DNA of 64,000 bases from Apoda limacodes (taxonomy: Eukaryota > Arthropoda > Insecta > Lepidoptera > Limacodidae). Each line of letters starts with the position of its first letter. Within the stretch, counting starts at the first letter, position 1. The position numbers and the translations under genes were made by a program. Shown piece after piece: positions 54,593-64,000 of the stretch. Below the pieces are notes generated by a model. It saw nothing but the letters and a program-made list of their open reading frames with translations. It ran no database searches and was not told the origin of the DNA. Location: NCBI GenBank assembly GCA_946406115.1, contig OX291550.1, positions 21,118,722 to 21,182,721 of the forward strand, read 5' to 3'.

Positions 54593-54779
54593 GGAACGCT
54601 TATAGAATCATTCGTGTGTCTAGCGGTCACAGCCAATTTCCTCCGAATTTACTGGACTGATTTTGGTACACATTTTCTTTGTGACCTAAACACGGACGTG
54701 AATTATTATTTGTTAAGTGAATTAAAACTTTCATTATATTTCATCATCCTCGCATTTGTAGTATAAAAAGTTATATAAC
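54593..54779. other. no gene recognised
   Basis: AT-rich spacer; the 71-codon frame 54551-54766 crosses the element end. Confidence 0.5.
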
Positions 54780-55344
54780 ACGGTGGTGTGTGAGCACTCG
54801 ACACGGTGTGATGCTGTACAGAGGAGGCGTACCACGCTGGAGTGAGAAAATCCTCAACAGGTTGTGGTGAAATGCTGTACAATTGAGCCGCCGGACAGAA
54901 GCTGCAGGCACCAGGAAGCGCTGAAGTGCTGCGATAGGTCCTGGATGAAGCTCTGAGATGCGAAGTGTACGATTGAAAACTGGTCCCGTGTGTACCTGGT
55001 AGGAGGGAGTAAAGGCCTGCTGCGGAAGTGCGTCAAATATTTAGCTTGGAGTCACCAATGTGGAGCGGCGGCAAAGAGGAGATCTCCTGCCAGGCGAGGT
55101 GTTATGCCTGGGGACCGACGTGGTCCACTTAACTTTTTTTTTTCTAACTACTGTCTACTGTTGTTGGCCGCAGATGGCCTTTACAACTACACGCGGACTA
55201 ACTTTTGCTGCGGTGCTGCTTGCACTCTTCAGCGAAAAGTTGGGGCGGTTTGCGCAAAGGTGTCCTGGACAAGAACCTCGGCTTGGGCAACCGCTCTTAA
55301 AAACTAAATTTGTATCTGACTAAAATTTACCGCCGTTTCGGAAA
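54780..55344. other. GC-richer unclassified segment
   Basis: Distinct composition: GAGCCGCCGGACAGAAGCTGC, GTAGGAGGGAGTAAAGGCC, TGTGGAGCGGCGGCAAAGAGG, GGGGACCGACGTGGTCCACTTAA. Two overlapping plus frames (54990-55307 and 55060-55323) have no known motif. AATGCTGTACA-type phrases occur twice (54812 and 54870). Immediately followed by a LINE 3' UTR, so it may be part of a mobile element. Not recognised. Confidence 0.4.
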
Positions 55345-55398
55345 ATAGTAAAGGCGTTCTGAAGAGAAGAAACGGCAAGAAACTCTTCAGCCCTCGCC
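55345..55398 (-). mobile_element. LINE B-type 3' UTR fragment
   Basis: GGCGTTCTGAAGAGAAGAAA and ACGGCAAGAAACTCTTCAG match 44873-44920 and the complement of 22300-22340. Confidence 0.6.
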
Positions 55399-56144
55399 TA
55401 TTATTATTTAAATCTAACTAGTCGAAGAGCCCGGGTATATTAGTGAACCTAGTAAACCCGCGCGCTCGAGTGTGTGTGTGTATGTGAAAACTAAACTGTC
55501 AGATGTTCCGTCGCCGCCGGCGGCGACGTATTCTGTATATAATTGAGTAATCTGTGTTCGCGGACGCGGGCGCAGAAGGCGCTTGAGCTCTGATCCTACT
55601 GGTGATCTCATCATCAGAATCCATCAATACCTGCCTCGGATATCCAAAAGGTCCACTTAACTTGTGCTTCGGTTTCTATATATGCTGAACTGCAACTGAA
55701 ACTTTGATAGCGCGATGTAGGACGCGTGACGTCAGCCTTGTTTGTATACGATATAATCCGCTACATTTTAATGCAAAAAAGAAGATTTTATTTCAAAACT
55801 CCATAATTTTCAAACAAGAGAATGGTTTTTTTTTTCAAAATAAAAGTCTTTCTGAGAAAAAAAAAATGAGACAAAATTTTTGCTTTAATTTATTGAAATC
55901 GTTGTTCTTTTCGATTAAATACAAAATATTGAAGGCAAAAAAAAAATTTAATTATCATTCATGATGTCATGTTTTTATACTGAAAATTGCAAATTTAGTT
56001 CAAATGAATTTTATTTTCAAAGTAACAAATATTCCAAAAAATTATAATCTCTTAAGTGTAAAGAAATTTTGAAGTTTTTTTTCCGTACTCCAATAATTAC
56101 AAAACTATCATTTACTTTCAAACACAACAAGCTTGACTGCTTCC
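55399..56144. other. no gene recognised; 18-bp GC palindrome at about 55511
   Basis: GTCGCCGCCGGCGGCGAC is a perfect palindrome within a GC-richer stretch 55430-55640 that also holds a GTGTGTGTGTGT run. The 86-codon frame 55704-55964 is Lys and Phe rich and accidental. Confidence 0.5.
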
Positions 56145-56259
56145 TTTAGTCGTATTTTTAATTAGACAATATCAACTGACGTTTATTTTGTTGTCAGTTT
56201 TTGATGAACCAGTACTAGCTACTGTCAGTTGGCTTCGTCTAATTAAAAATACGACTAAA
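56145..56259. mobile_element. MITE, 115 bp, 23-bp perfect inverted ends
   Basis: TTTAGTCGTATTTTTAATTA with GAC (56145-56167) is the exact complement of 56237-56259. The interior CAACTGAC / GTCAGTTG pair extends the stem imperfectly. No clear target duplication. Confidence 0.85.
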
Positions 56260-56363
56260 TACTACTAAATCCAAGTCATGTATTTTTTTAAACATCGCTT
56301 GGCTTCTGTAGGTACCTACTTTTATACTTCATAGTAGGTACCACATAGGTTCTTAGTATTTAT

Positions 56364-56435
56364 GTAGTGGTGCTTCCGCACCACTACACCCTTCGTAAGT
56401 CCGACTGGCACTTGACTTGTTTTTTTTTTTTAAAT
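56364..56435 (+). mobile_element. GGGTTCCG-family 3' end scrap with hairpin
   Basis: GTAGTGGTGC and GCACCACTAC form a perfect 10-bp stem with loop TTCC (56364-56387), followed by ACACCCTTCGTAAGTCCGAC and GGCACTTGACTTGTTTT, a decayed version of the CTTCGTGCGCGAGT...CTTGACCGG end. Confidence 0.55.
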
Positions 56436-57595
56436 TTAGAACTGGTAAAATATCCTTATCTATACTAACAATTCCTATAACTTTTTTTTTTTTTTAATAT
56501 TATAATGGGCTCGCACGGTCTTAGCAGACCAATAAATTAAAAAATACAATATAAATATACATACATAGAAATAATCTTACTTACTTTATGACTCCATGAA
56601 GCGTAAAGTCTTTTAAGAAAATATATCTTGCATGCCATATCTATGCCTGCATCATCATTATAAATAAATGAATATAGTCATAGCAAAGATGCAGTCAGAA
56701 CATAAACTGCGAGCCAGAACTTGAACAATGCAACAATCCTTAACGTCCGCTTAAGTGGTCTACCATTTAAGCTATCCAGGCACACATTTGGCCAATGAAA
56801 ATCCCAACTACATTGTTGCCATGTAATAACAAATAATATTATAACATTTTATCTATACTAATAAGAAACATATCAGCAGCATTGCTATCATTTGCACAGA
56901 ATTAATGCACGACCAACTTTTTGCTTTGTAGGTTTGAGCAGGTATGCGCTAAGTAACATTTCATGTCTCATCAAAATTTCATTCCCGCTTCATTGCTTGC
57001 TACGTACCTACTTTGTACTTCGTAAATCTTTGCACCATCTTTACCTTTCTTGACACACTTAGCACCTTTTGTTCGCTAGGAAAGTTGCCTGCAAGATGTA
57101 TACTACTCAGCATTTCTGCAACTCATCGCATATTCTTATAGTTCAGTGAACTTCGTAACATATAGGTAGTAATAAAATATACATCTTTTCTTCCGTAACT
57201 TGTAACTGGCATAAATAAAAAGAGATCGGAATTGGCAGTTTATATGCAAATACAAAATAAATATACCACCAAAGATGAAAATGTATGTACTGTGTGTGCA
57301 CTTCTTTCACGCCTTTATTAGCTACAGCTATAACTAACATATATAAAGAAATCTTAGAAGTCGAATTTAACCAACTATTTAACCACAGGTTAAATTTTTT
57401 TATACCTATATGTACCAAAAATTCAAATATGCAAACGTACCAAAATAAAAAAAAATGCACACCTCATAATAGTTATTTATGATACAAGTGCGGCAGATAG
57501 GTTATTAACAATAAGTGTCAAATTTAGAAGACGAGTGCAGCGAGTATTTTTTAAGGCACTCGTTCGGAATAACCCTTTATACACACGTATCATTT
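56436..57595. other. no gene recognised
   Basis: AT-rich. The 105-codon minus frame 57143-57460 is hydrophobic with no motif, no start context of note and strong composition bias. Nothing else recognised. Confidence 0.5.
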
Positions 57596-57815
57596 AACTA
57601 CCTTGCAGCCTTGTTGGTAGTATGGCCGACTGCTGTGCCCAAGGGGTTCGATTCCCGCACTGGACAAACATTTATGTTTGTCTTGAGTCTGGGTGTATTT
57701 ATGTACAATATGTATGTATTTACAAAAAAAAGTAATATATGTACTTGTTTTTGTATCCGTTGTCTTGTATCCAAAACACATCTTGGCTTAATCTTGGCGT
57801 AATGTCCGAAAATAT
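57596..57815 (+). mobile_element. tRNA-derived SINE, full length
   Basis: A-box region TTGGTAGTATGG (57614-57625), B box GGTTCGATTCC (57645-57655), then TTTATGTTTGTCTTGAGTCTG, the TATGTATTTACAAAAAAAAG stretch and a tail ending GTAATGTCC. Clean pol III promoter spacing; overlapping frames on both strands are shadows. Confidence 0.87.
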
Positions 57816-58535
57816 TTGTTATTTATCATACAACTGTTTTCTATGCATTTTGTGAGGAATTCAAAGTTAGACATAAATATCAACTTCATCAGAACTCTTA
57901 AAAAGTAATATTTACTCAAGACAAAGCAGTTTTTTAATGAAATGGCGCCCTTTTTCCTCATACGGGGTTTGCGCTACGTACACAGCCAAATAATGTTTTT
58001 GTTTGCCAGAACAATTTAAAATACGTAATTTAAAATGACATATGCAAGAATTTAATATTAAATTATGTCAAGTGGTGTTTATTATCTACTAATTACTCAT
58101 AGAGCGCACATACTAATTAATAGTTAATTTTTCCAAACGTCAAAACCGCCTAGCATCTTATACTTTATGGCTATAATGTCAAATGCAAGCCTTCAAAATT
58201 AAAATTTTTAGTAGTGTTTTATGTAACGCATGCTCTAAAGAGTATAAATTGCATAAATTTTCAGCATAAATTGAACACATAATAAAGAAGACTTTAGGAG
58301 CAACTGCATTGAAAAGTTCTTTTTATCCTATTCTTCCAATCGACGAAAACAAATGAATAATGGTGTTTTTAGAGATATGCTTTTTTCATACATTTCGCAC
58401 GAAAGGTCACGAAGACGCGGGGCAGCTCTTTCAGATGCGTATGAAAAAGGCGCCACGCACCCGCGTGCGTACGTGATGAAACACGAATATCAGTGAAAAA
58501 ACCCTAACCCAAGGAATGAACTGTAATATTAGTAA
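57816..58535. other. no gene recognised
   Basis: AT-rich with a CpG-bearing patch 58395-58475 (CACGAAGACGCGGGGCAGC, GGCGCCACGCACCCGCGTGCG) that matches no repeat here. Confidence 0.45.
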
Positions 58536-58605
58536 CTAGCTTTTACCAGCGGCTTTGCCCTTGAAAATTTCGAATATCGTTGTGGCATACTTATAGAAAT
58601 TCCTA
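58536..58605 (-). mobile_element. Lep1-like 3' end fragment
   Basis: ACTAGCTTTTACCAGCGGCTTTG and CCTTGAAAATTTCGAATATCG; a divergent copy whose left border is the usual CTAG. Confidence 0.5.
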
Positions 58606-58619
58606 GAATAATCGGTTTA

Positions 58620-58759
58620 ATAGATTTTCAATGTTATTCTCACTCACCACGTTATGACGTATTTTAATTTTTATTGTGATGTTAAAAAGCGCTGTGTGTA
58701 ATGTTTGAAAATAAGTATTATTTATTATCATTATCACTTAGTCAACAATTAAGCCTTTT
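58620..58759. repeat. 140-bp direct repeat, copy 1
   Basis: ATAGATTTTCAATGTTATTC to AACAATTAAGCCTTTT recurs at 59807-59946 without gaps and with only about five differences. It carries GCGCTGTGTGTAATGT, similar to the SINE tail. Confidence 0.93.
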
Positions 58760-59537
58760 TATAACTTACTGCGTATAGAATAGACTATAAATAAATAAAT
58801 AATAAATAAATATTCTTTTTTGTACACCAAACAAATAACTTAATCTAAGGAACACTAATTATAAAATGCAATTTACAATAGGCGGTGTTATCGCCAAGAA
58901 GCGATTTCTGCCAGACAACTATGTACCCTCTTTCAAACTAAAAATATAAAATTTTTGAGCATTTATTTCAAGATAATACCATACCACCCAGTTAAAATAT
59001 AATACACATGCTTATTATGCAAGTAGTAGCTACTTACGTACTAAAACATATTTGAGGAACAAAGACAAAGAGACCACCAGAGTTGAAGTAAATTTAACTC
59101 GGATTATGTGAGTATGGCTCATCTTAAAAACATACACGGTCGGAAATTTTATAACTTTTCAAATCATATTTGCGAGCAAACTTACACAAGAGGGGTTGTA
59201 GACAATTCGATATGTGCTAATGAACGTAACCCGGGTCACCGGGCACTAACGAACTCGCAGGTAAGGTAGCGCCCGTAAAATCATTACCATAACACTCGGG
59301 CTTGACTTTAACAACATTAAAAAATTTATTTGATTTTATATACATATTTTACCCTCCCGTACTTTAATTTTGAAATTAAGAAATCAAATCTAGTACCATA
59401 GAAGTGGTCTTTACAGCAACTCGTTGCGTAAAGTATTTACTTGCACATGAGCAATGAGTACTAGCTACCATACCTTACTGCCTACCTTACTGAATAGAGG
59501 TGCGACACGCTTCTGCGCTTAATTAATAAAGTACCTA
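58760..59537. other. no gene recognised
   Basis: AT-rich. Near 59230-59270 is GTAACCCGGGTCACCGGGC and ACTCGCAGGTAAGG, which would make a plausible plus-strand splice donor, but no open frame leads into it. Confidence 0.45.
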
Positions 59538-59806
59538 AAAGACCGAGCTTTGCTCGTTTTTTTTAACAACGCCATCTATTGTCAAGTAGCTTTAGTGTTG
59601 CCGTGTCGGTAAAAATAATAGTATTACTACTCGCCAATAGATGTCAGGCAGAGTCGTAATATTCAGGATATCATTACCTGAAAACACGGATGAAACGACG
59701 TTTTCTAAAAATGAAACCTAGTTAGATAGATTTATCGCCCCGGAAACCCCCAGCATACCAAAATTTCATGAAAATCGTTGGAGCCGTTTCCGAGATATAT
59801 ATATAT
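59538..59806 (+). repeat. lepidopteran repeat, GACCGAGCTTTGCTCG family
   Basis: AAGACCGAGCTTTGCTCGTTT, AACGCCATCTATTGTCAAGTA, AATAGATGTCAGGCAGAGTC and AAAATCGTTGGAGCCGTTTCC then an AT run. I know this order from many lepidopteran loci; class uncertain. Confidence 0.55.
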
Positions 59807-59946
59807 ATAGATTTTCAATGTTATTCTCACTCACAAAGTTATGATGTATTTTAATTTTTATTGTGATGTTAAAAAGCGCTGTGTGTAATGTGTGAAAATA
59901 AGTATTATTTATTATTATTATCACTTAGTCAACAATTAAGCCTTTT
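59807..59946. repeat. 140-bp direct repeat, copy 2
   Basis: See 58620-58759; offset exactly 1187 bases. Each copy directly follows a different mobile element (a Lep1-like end and the GACCGAG repeat). Confidence 0.93.
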
Positions 59947-60149
59947 AATATAAAATAAAGCATTTATAAAAGGATAATCTCACGCTTCCTGATTTAATAC
60001 CAGTTACTTAAATTTTTTAAATACTTAATTTTTTTTTGGTCAGATACAAAGCATTGTATGCAATTGCATGAAATTGGTCTATTTAACACCAGTACTATTA
60101 CTTGTGTTAAGAGGATGAACCACCTAAATTACAATTATTTTTTGCCTAG
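59947..60149. other. no gene recognised
   Basis: AT-rich spacer. Confidence 0.5.
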
Positions 60150-60485
60150 AATTTCTCCGGACCCGCTAAGTAGGTATAACTGAAATTTAAAGAATGTGTT
60201 CTTCGGAATGTGGTCCAAATTAATGAACTTATGTTAGTTTGGATTAATGAACTTATGTTCGATAAAAAAAAACTAAACTGACCCCTTTTGACTTATTTTC
60301 TAAATGATTTGGCAAAGAAATCTACAAACTTAGAAGTTTGTAGCTAGCTAGCTAGTTTAAAATTTTAAGTGTTTTAAACCCTTACAAAAAGCATTTTTTT
60401 ACAACAACAATGATGTATAAAGTATTAATTTACTTTCTTGTATTTCAATAAAAATCTCAGTGAATTGAGATGTTGATCTTAAATA
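60150..60485 (-). repeat. unclassified interspersed family, copy 4 of 4
   Basis: TTTCTCCGGACCCGCTAAG, GAATGTGTTCTTCGG, AACTGACCCCTTTTGACTTA, TTTGGCAAAGAAATCTACAAAC, AAACCCTTACAAAAAGCATTTT, AACAATGATGTATAAAG and AAAATCTCAGTGAATTGAGATG match 47340-47690 in order. Carries a TAGCTAGCTAGCTAG run and a small internal direct duplication (TTAATGAACTTATGTT). Confidence 0.7.
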
Positions 60486-61179
60486 TTGTTTATTTATTTA
60501 AACGTACAAATAAGCTTAGCGTAAAAAGTAAATTAATTAATTACAATTATATCAAATAAGATATAGAAATTCTATTACCTACAGTAATTTTCTAGCTTTA
60601 TTGTTACTTAACATTTTGTGAAATAAATTATGTTCACGCTACTATTTTACGCTAGGATTTATGAATTAAAAATAAAAAAACGGGAGGCTCGGCTGTTATT
60701 ATTTAAAAGCTATGTTTAAACAGATATCCTCAAACAAATAAAGTTAATTTCTAGGTAAAAAAATTCCAGCCTTACACTTTCAATAGGTCAGAAGATCGGT
60801 CGATTGTAAAAACAAGCAGAAAACTCTGCAAATTTGAGTAGAGCGCAGTTGTAAGTTTTCTGACACGTAGTACTCGTACATACCTACTGTCTCAAATTCG
60901 ATACAATTGCATAAATAACTATTATGTTACTGGACTGCATTTAAATCAAAATAGCGACCATTTCACCAAAAAAAAAGTTCTTATTACCTGTTTATCTGCT
61001 GTAATTCAAGAATTAAAATATGCACCGAACAAAAAATAATATTTATAGAATTATTTTAACTCACTTTATTTATTGAAATTTAAGTAGTATAATCTAAGAT
61101 TTGCGAGAAAATTCCCTCACATTATAAAAGTAAGTACGTATTGTCATGCATAATTAATTGATTATCAACTTTATTATTT
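60486..61179. other. no gene recognised
   Basis: AT-rich without convincing frames. Confidence 0.55.
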
Positions 61180-61330
61180 TGAACCGACTTCAAAAACGGA
61201 GGAGGTTCTATTGTCGAAGGTTATATTTTTTTTATGTATCTCCACCGATTTCTCCGTCAATTGTAAACCGATTTAAATTTTTTTTATTATTAGAAAGAGT
61301 ATGCTCCTGTGGTATTTGTTCCAAAACAAA
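61180..61330 (+). repeat. GACTTCAAAAA-type lepidopteran repeat
   Basis: GAACCGACTTCAAAAACGGAGG, AGGTTCTATTGTCGAAGG, TTTATGTATCTCCACCGATTT and AAACCGATTTAAATTTTTT follow the order typical of this very common family. Confidence 0.65.
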
Positions 61331-61439
61331 TATTGGAAATACTAATTAAAAAAAAAAACATGGTGTCAGAACTTTATAAATACTTGCAACGAAACTTTAT
61401 TTATGTCTTTACGGTTTTTATTCTCGAAAAGGGGTAACC

Positions 61440-62010
61440 AGTGGCTGGACATACACTGACTCCTTAATGTGGGGGACAGCCTCTGTTTACCAACCACTAT
61501 ATTCCTGCATGACAGGTGGTGAACCTATCGCTGCAACACTCCTTCTGATACACTGTAGATATCTTGCCTGGACCAAGGCGGCTTCAATAAGTAGTAAATT
61601 AAAGGGAGCCCTTAAGTCTGAGACTTTGCCTCCTTGTGTGTGTTCTACTGCTTGTAAAATGAGATGTGTTCTGAGGAATTGTTCGAAATGATGCCCACGG
61701 CTGCTTTCTAACATCGCATCGTTCGCCATCGGCTGGGTACTCGTTCTCACACTTTAGAACCGAAATGCTCGTGTACAGTGTGGTTTCACAAAAACTTCCT
61801 CCCGCGAACGCTTGAGTTGTGTAATGAGCTCCCTGCCAAGGTTTTCTTTTAGGACTACAGTATAGGGTTTTTCTAGAAAGGAATTATTGGATTTTTGAAG
61901 GGTCTGCAACGCGCGAGTAATACCCCTTGTGTTACAAGCGACCATAGGCTACGGTGACCGCTCACCATCAGGCGGACCGTAAGCTTGTTTGCCACCTTAG
62001 TGGTATTTAA
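61440..62010 (-). repeat. longest copy of the GGTGGCAAACAAGC family
   Basis: Minus strand starts CACTAAGGTGGCAAACAAGC, passes CCGCCTGATGGTGAGCGGTC, CTCGCGCGTTGCAGACCC, AACCTTGGCAGGGAGCTCATT and AGCCGATGGCGAACGATGCG to GTAGAACACACACAAGGAGG and beyond. It joins two blocks seen separately at 1092-1330 and 25145-25345. The 87-codon minus frame 61487-61750 lies inside; its open state may be a relic of coding ancestry, but I see no known motif. Confidence 0.75.
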
Positions 62011-62230
62011 AGAAGTTAGTTCAAAAGAATTTTTTGCGTACCTCACATAACATGTTTTGGTTTCGTTTGTCTTACTCGCAATTACTGCAACTATAAAAAA
62101 TATTTAATGTAGGTACATTACTATGCAAACTTCCACCGAAAATTGGTTTGAACGAGATCTAGTAAGTAGTTTTTAATAATACGTCATAAATCGTAAACTG
62201 CAATTTACCTTTCATTCAATCAACTCAAAT
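62011..62230. other. no gene recognised
   Basis: AT-rich spacer. Confidence 0.5.
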
Positions 62231-62234
62231 AAAT

Positions 62235-62305
62235 TTTTTATAGATAATGGTACGGAACCCTTCGTGCGCGAGTACGACTCGCAGTTGGCCGATTTTTTTT
62301 TCTGT
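62235..62305 (+). mobile_element. GGGTTCCG...CTTGACCGG family, 3' end
   Basis: ATAATGGTACGGAACCCTTCG, TGCGCGAGTACGACTCGC and AGTTGGCCGATTTTTT form the conserved 3' terminus; the rest of the element is absent. Confidence 0.65.
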
Positions 62306-63311
62306 AGGATGTCGTCGCACGAACGCCAGTGAGCGCGCGCCTTAAGGCTGCGCCCCACTTGAATGTCCAGTTTTCTGCTCGTTTTTAAAATCGATTCCAC
62401 TGTCCTATTGAAAGCTTAAGACTTGAAAAAAAATAACACGGCTTTCTGCATTCTTTAGCTAGCAAATTACTGTATTTGTTGTAAAATATCTGTTAAAACG
62501 TTGCTTTAAAAAAATAACGGCCGAACCTCTCGTTTTTCTATTTTTAATTCATAACTCATTATAAACTAGTAGCGGGAACATAATTTATTTCAAGAAATGT
62601 TAAGTAACAATCAAGCTAAAATAATACTGTAATAGAATTTTTATATCTTATGTGATATAACTGTAATTAATTATTTTCCACTTTTTACGTTAAATCGTAC
62701 GCCTATCTATAATATTTTTTTGCCACTGAAAAATGAGCTCTATTTAAGACTAACATTGTCGATTTCAGCTCAACGCCCATAAAGCAAATGCGCGTTGGAG
62801 CCCTCTTAACGTCATGTGGTACATACGTACAATCAAATATTACCTTCTCATATTGATATATTAGGGACATCTGAAAGAACCTGTACAAAGAAAACTGTAA
62901 CTAGTCTTATAAGTTGATGAAATAGTAATCTTTTTTTTCTGTACCATATAATATATGTATGTCGATATATATTTGTTGTGTCTTATAATATGTATTTTAT
63001 ATATAACAATACTTTAATTATAATTTTTTCCGTTAAACTTACACTTACTTGTAATCATTTGGGGTTTATGGTGCTGGTTACATTATTAAGTCTTACTTAT
63101 AAACTTATAAAAAAAAAATCCTTGTATAATGTAACTGTTTGTAAATTTGAATCAATAAATAAAATAAATACATACGCCAAAAATGTTTAATCTAGTTACA
63201 TACCTTCTACCCTTTGCTAAAAAATATTACACCCCATATCCTTGTGTACTATTTTTTTTTATTATTGATTAAAATTTTATAGTATTACAAAATAATGTCT
63301 AGATTTGAATA
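62306..63311. other. no gene recognised
   Basis: AT-rich. GTGAGCGCGCGCCTTAAGGC near 62330 is a small GC patch. At 63130-63175 TTTGTAAATTTGAATCAATAAATAAAATA looks like a LINE or transcript 3' end. Frames at 62703 (-) and 62978 (+) have no motif. Confidence 0.5.
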
Positions 63312-63515
63312 GAAGTTAAGCTCGGGCGTGGTCACTACTTGGATGGGTGACCTGGCACATTTTTCCTCCATGTTTCATAGGGCATTTTAAATCGTAAGTC
63401 TTGGCTCTTTGTTATATAACAGCTGTCGGTAAGTCAAGTCAGGGGCCTAACTCCTTCTTTGACAGGCCTCTGCCCCTGCAATGGGGCGTATAATAACTGA
63501 GGCATTTAATATCTA
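63312..63515 (+). mobile_element. 5S-rRNA-headed SINE-like element, copy 2
   Basis: GAAGTTAAGCTCGGGCGTGG, TCACTACTTGGATGGGTGACC at 63312-63352 match metazoan 5S rRNA over the A-box to C-box span. 5S similarity is absent upstream, so the head is truncated. Downstream: TTTTTCCTCCATGTTTCATAG (as in copy 1), GCTGTCGGTAAGTCAAGTCAG, and the tail GGCCTCTGCCCCTGCAATGGGGCGTATAA, similar to a tail common on lepidopteran LINEs. Not a functional 5S gene: the 5' half and the closing stem are missing. Confidence 0.6.
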
Positions 63516-63869
63516 GTTTTAATTAAAAATATTGTAACCTTACATTATTATGTACAAAAAAAACCTTTAGCTTCGATCTTAATCCTAAACCGAAGGCATC
63601 ATGCCTTCGAGGTTGCACGGCTTTAACACAAAATGTAGGTCACAAGTTTTCTTTACTTTCCCGTGACCAATAATAACTTGATCTTTAAATAAATATCTTT
63701 CATCCAACTCATAATATAAGAGAAAGTTTGTGATTATCTTTGGATGTTTGTTATTTCCTCACGCATGAATAATCGAACAAATTGAATAAAATTTGGACAC
63801 GGACCAACCATTTTCTGGATCAATACATAAGCTACTTGATCAAGGGTTAATAAAATACATTTTTCCGTG
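63516..63869. other. no gene recognised; small palindrome at 63591
   Basis: CGAAGGCATCATGCCTTCG (63591-63609) is a perfect short palindrome. Otherwise AT-rich with no gene. Confidence 0.5.
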
Positions 63870-63965
63870 GACAAAACCGACTAGGCCCACCTGATGTTGA
63901 ACTGTTACCTTACCCTCTGAACGACTGTTTGCAACTCTAAGGGTATTCATCGTATAAGTTCCAAG
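63870..63965 (+). repeat. GGTGGCAAACAAGC family, decayed fragment
   Basis: GACTAGGCCCACCTGATGTTG, TGTTACCTTACC and CTGTTTGCAACTCTAAGGGTA keep the order of 1092-1200. Confidence 0.45.
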
Positions 63966-64000
63966 ACAAACCCTCGACAAGAAGCTATCAAATTTAAAAT

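Noticed and set aside
57143..57460. 105-codon hydrophobic minus frame
   Set aside because: AT-rich composition (Phe, Ile, Tyr, Leu) explains the length; no motif or splice support.
57596..57660. functional tRNA gene
   Set aside because: Has A- and B-box-like sequences but no cloverleaf and is followed by a SINE body repeated elsewhere.
61487..61750. 87-codon minus frame as a gene
   Set aside because: Lies wholly within an interspersed repeat whose other copies are not open.

Overview
The window looks like about 64 kb of a moth or butterfly (Lepidoptera) nuclear genome. The DNA is AT-rich and saturated with interspersed repeats of lepidopteran character: tRNA-headed SINEs, short Lep1-like elements ending in GCAAAAGCTAG, GGGTTCCG-ended elements, many MITEs, and decayed LINEs of the jockey/CR1 and RTE types. 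This assignment rests on pattern recognition and was not checked against a database.

Only one segment looks like a host protein-coding gene: a GC-rich, CpG-dense island at about 49.3-50.5 kb. It holds an apparent first coding exon on the minus strand (49325-49827). The ATG has an in-frame stop just upstream, the product is proline- and cysteine-rich, and the exon ends at a good GTGAGT splice donor. If this is right, much of 1-49324 would be intron or 3' flank of that gene, although no further exon could be identified. A second small coding-like piece (24561-24740, +) resembles the N-terminal part of Crypton-like tyrosine-recombinase proteins.

Layout: 1-19 kb holds SINE and Lep1-like elements, a 10 x 29-bp minisatellite (7501-7794), a TIR MITE (5535-5673), a GGGTTCCG TIR element (18000-18385) and long stretches without recognisable content. 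19-22.7 kb holds two head-to-tail dead LINEs plus the 3' tail of a third. 25.6-28.6 kb has a hAT-type MITE with an 8-bp target duplication, a 211-bp MITE with near-perfect ends and a snap-back hairpin. 33.2-37.4 kb has a giant inverted repeat (two 1308-bp arms around a 701-bp spacer) built on a LINE fragment, followed by a 220-bp tandem duplication. 40-46 kb has a mariner remnant, a 5S-rRNA-headed SINE-like element, RTE and minus-strand LINE remnants and a perfect 37-bp hairpin. 48.8-49.1 kb is a 368-bp fold-back MITE just inside the first intron of the candidate gene. 50.7-64 kb has SINEs, an RTE remnant, a piggyBac-like MITE nested in another inverted repeat, further MITEs, and a second 5S-headed element at 63.3 kb.

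The most interesting observations are the two copies of a 5S-rRNA-headed SINE-like family, the 1.3-kb inverted duplication, a four-copy unclassified repeat family, and the candidate promoter-proximal exon flanked by a fold-back MITE.
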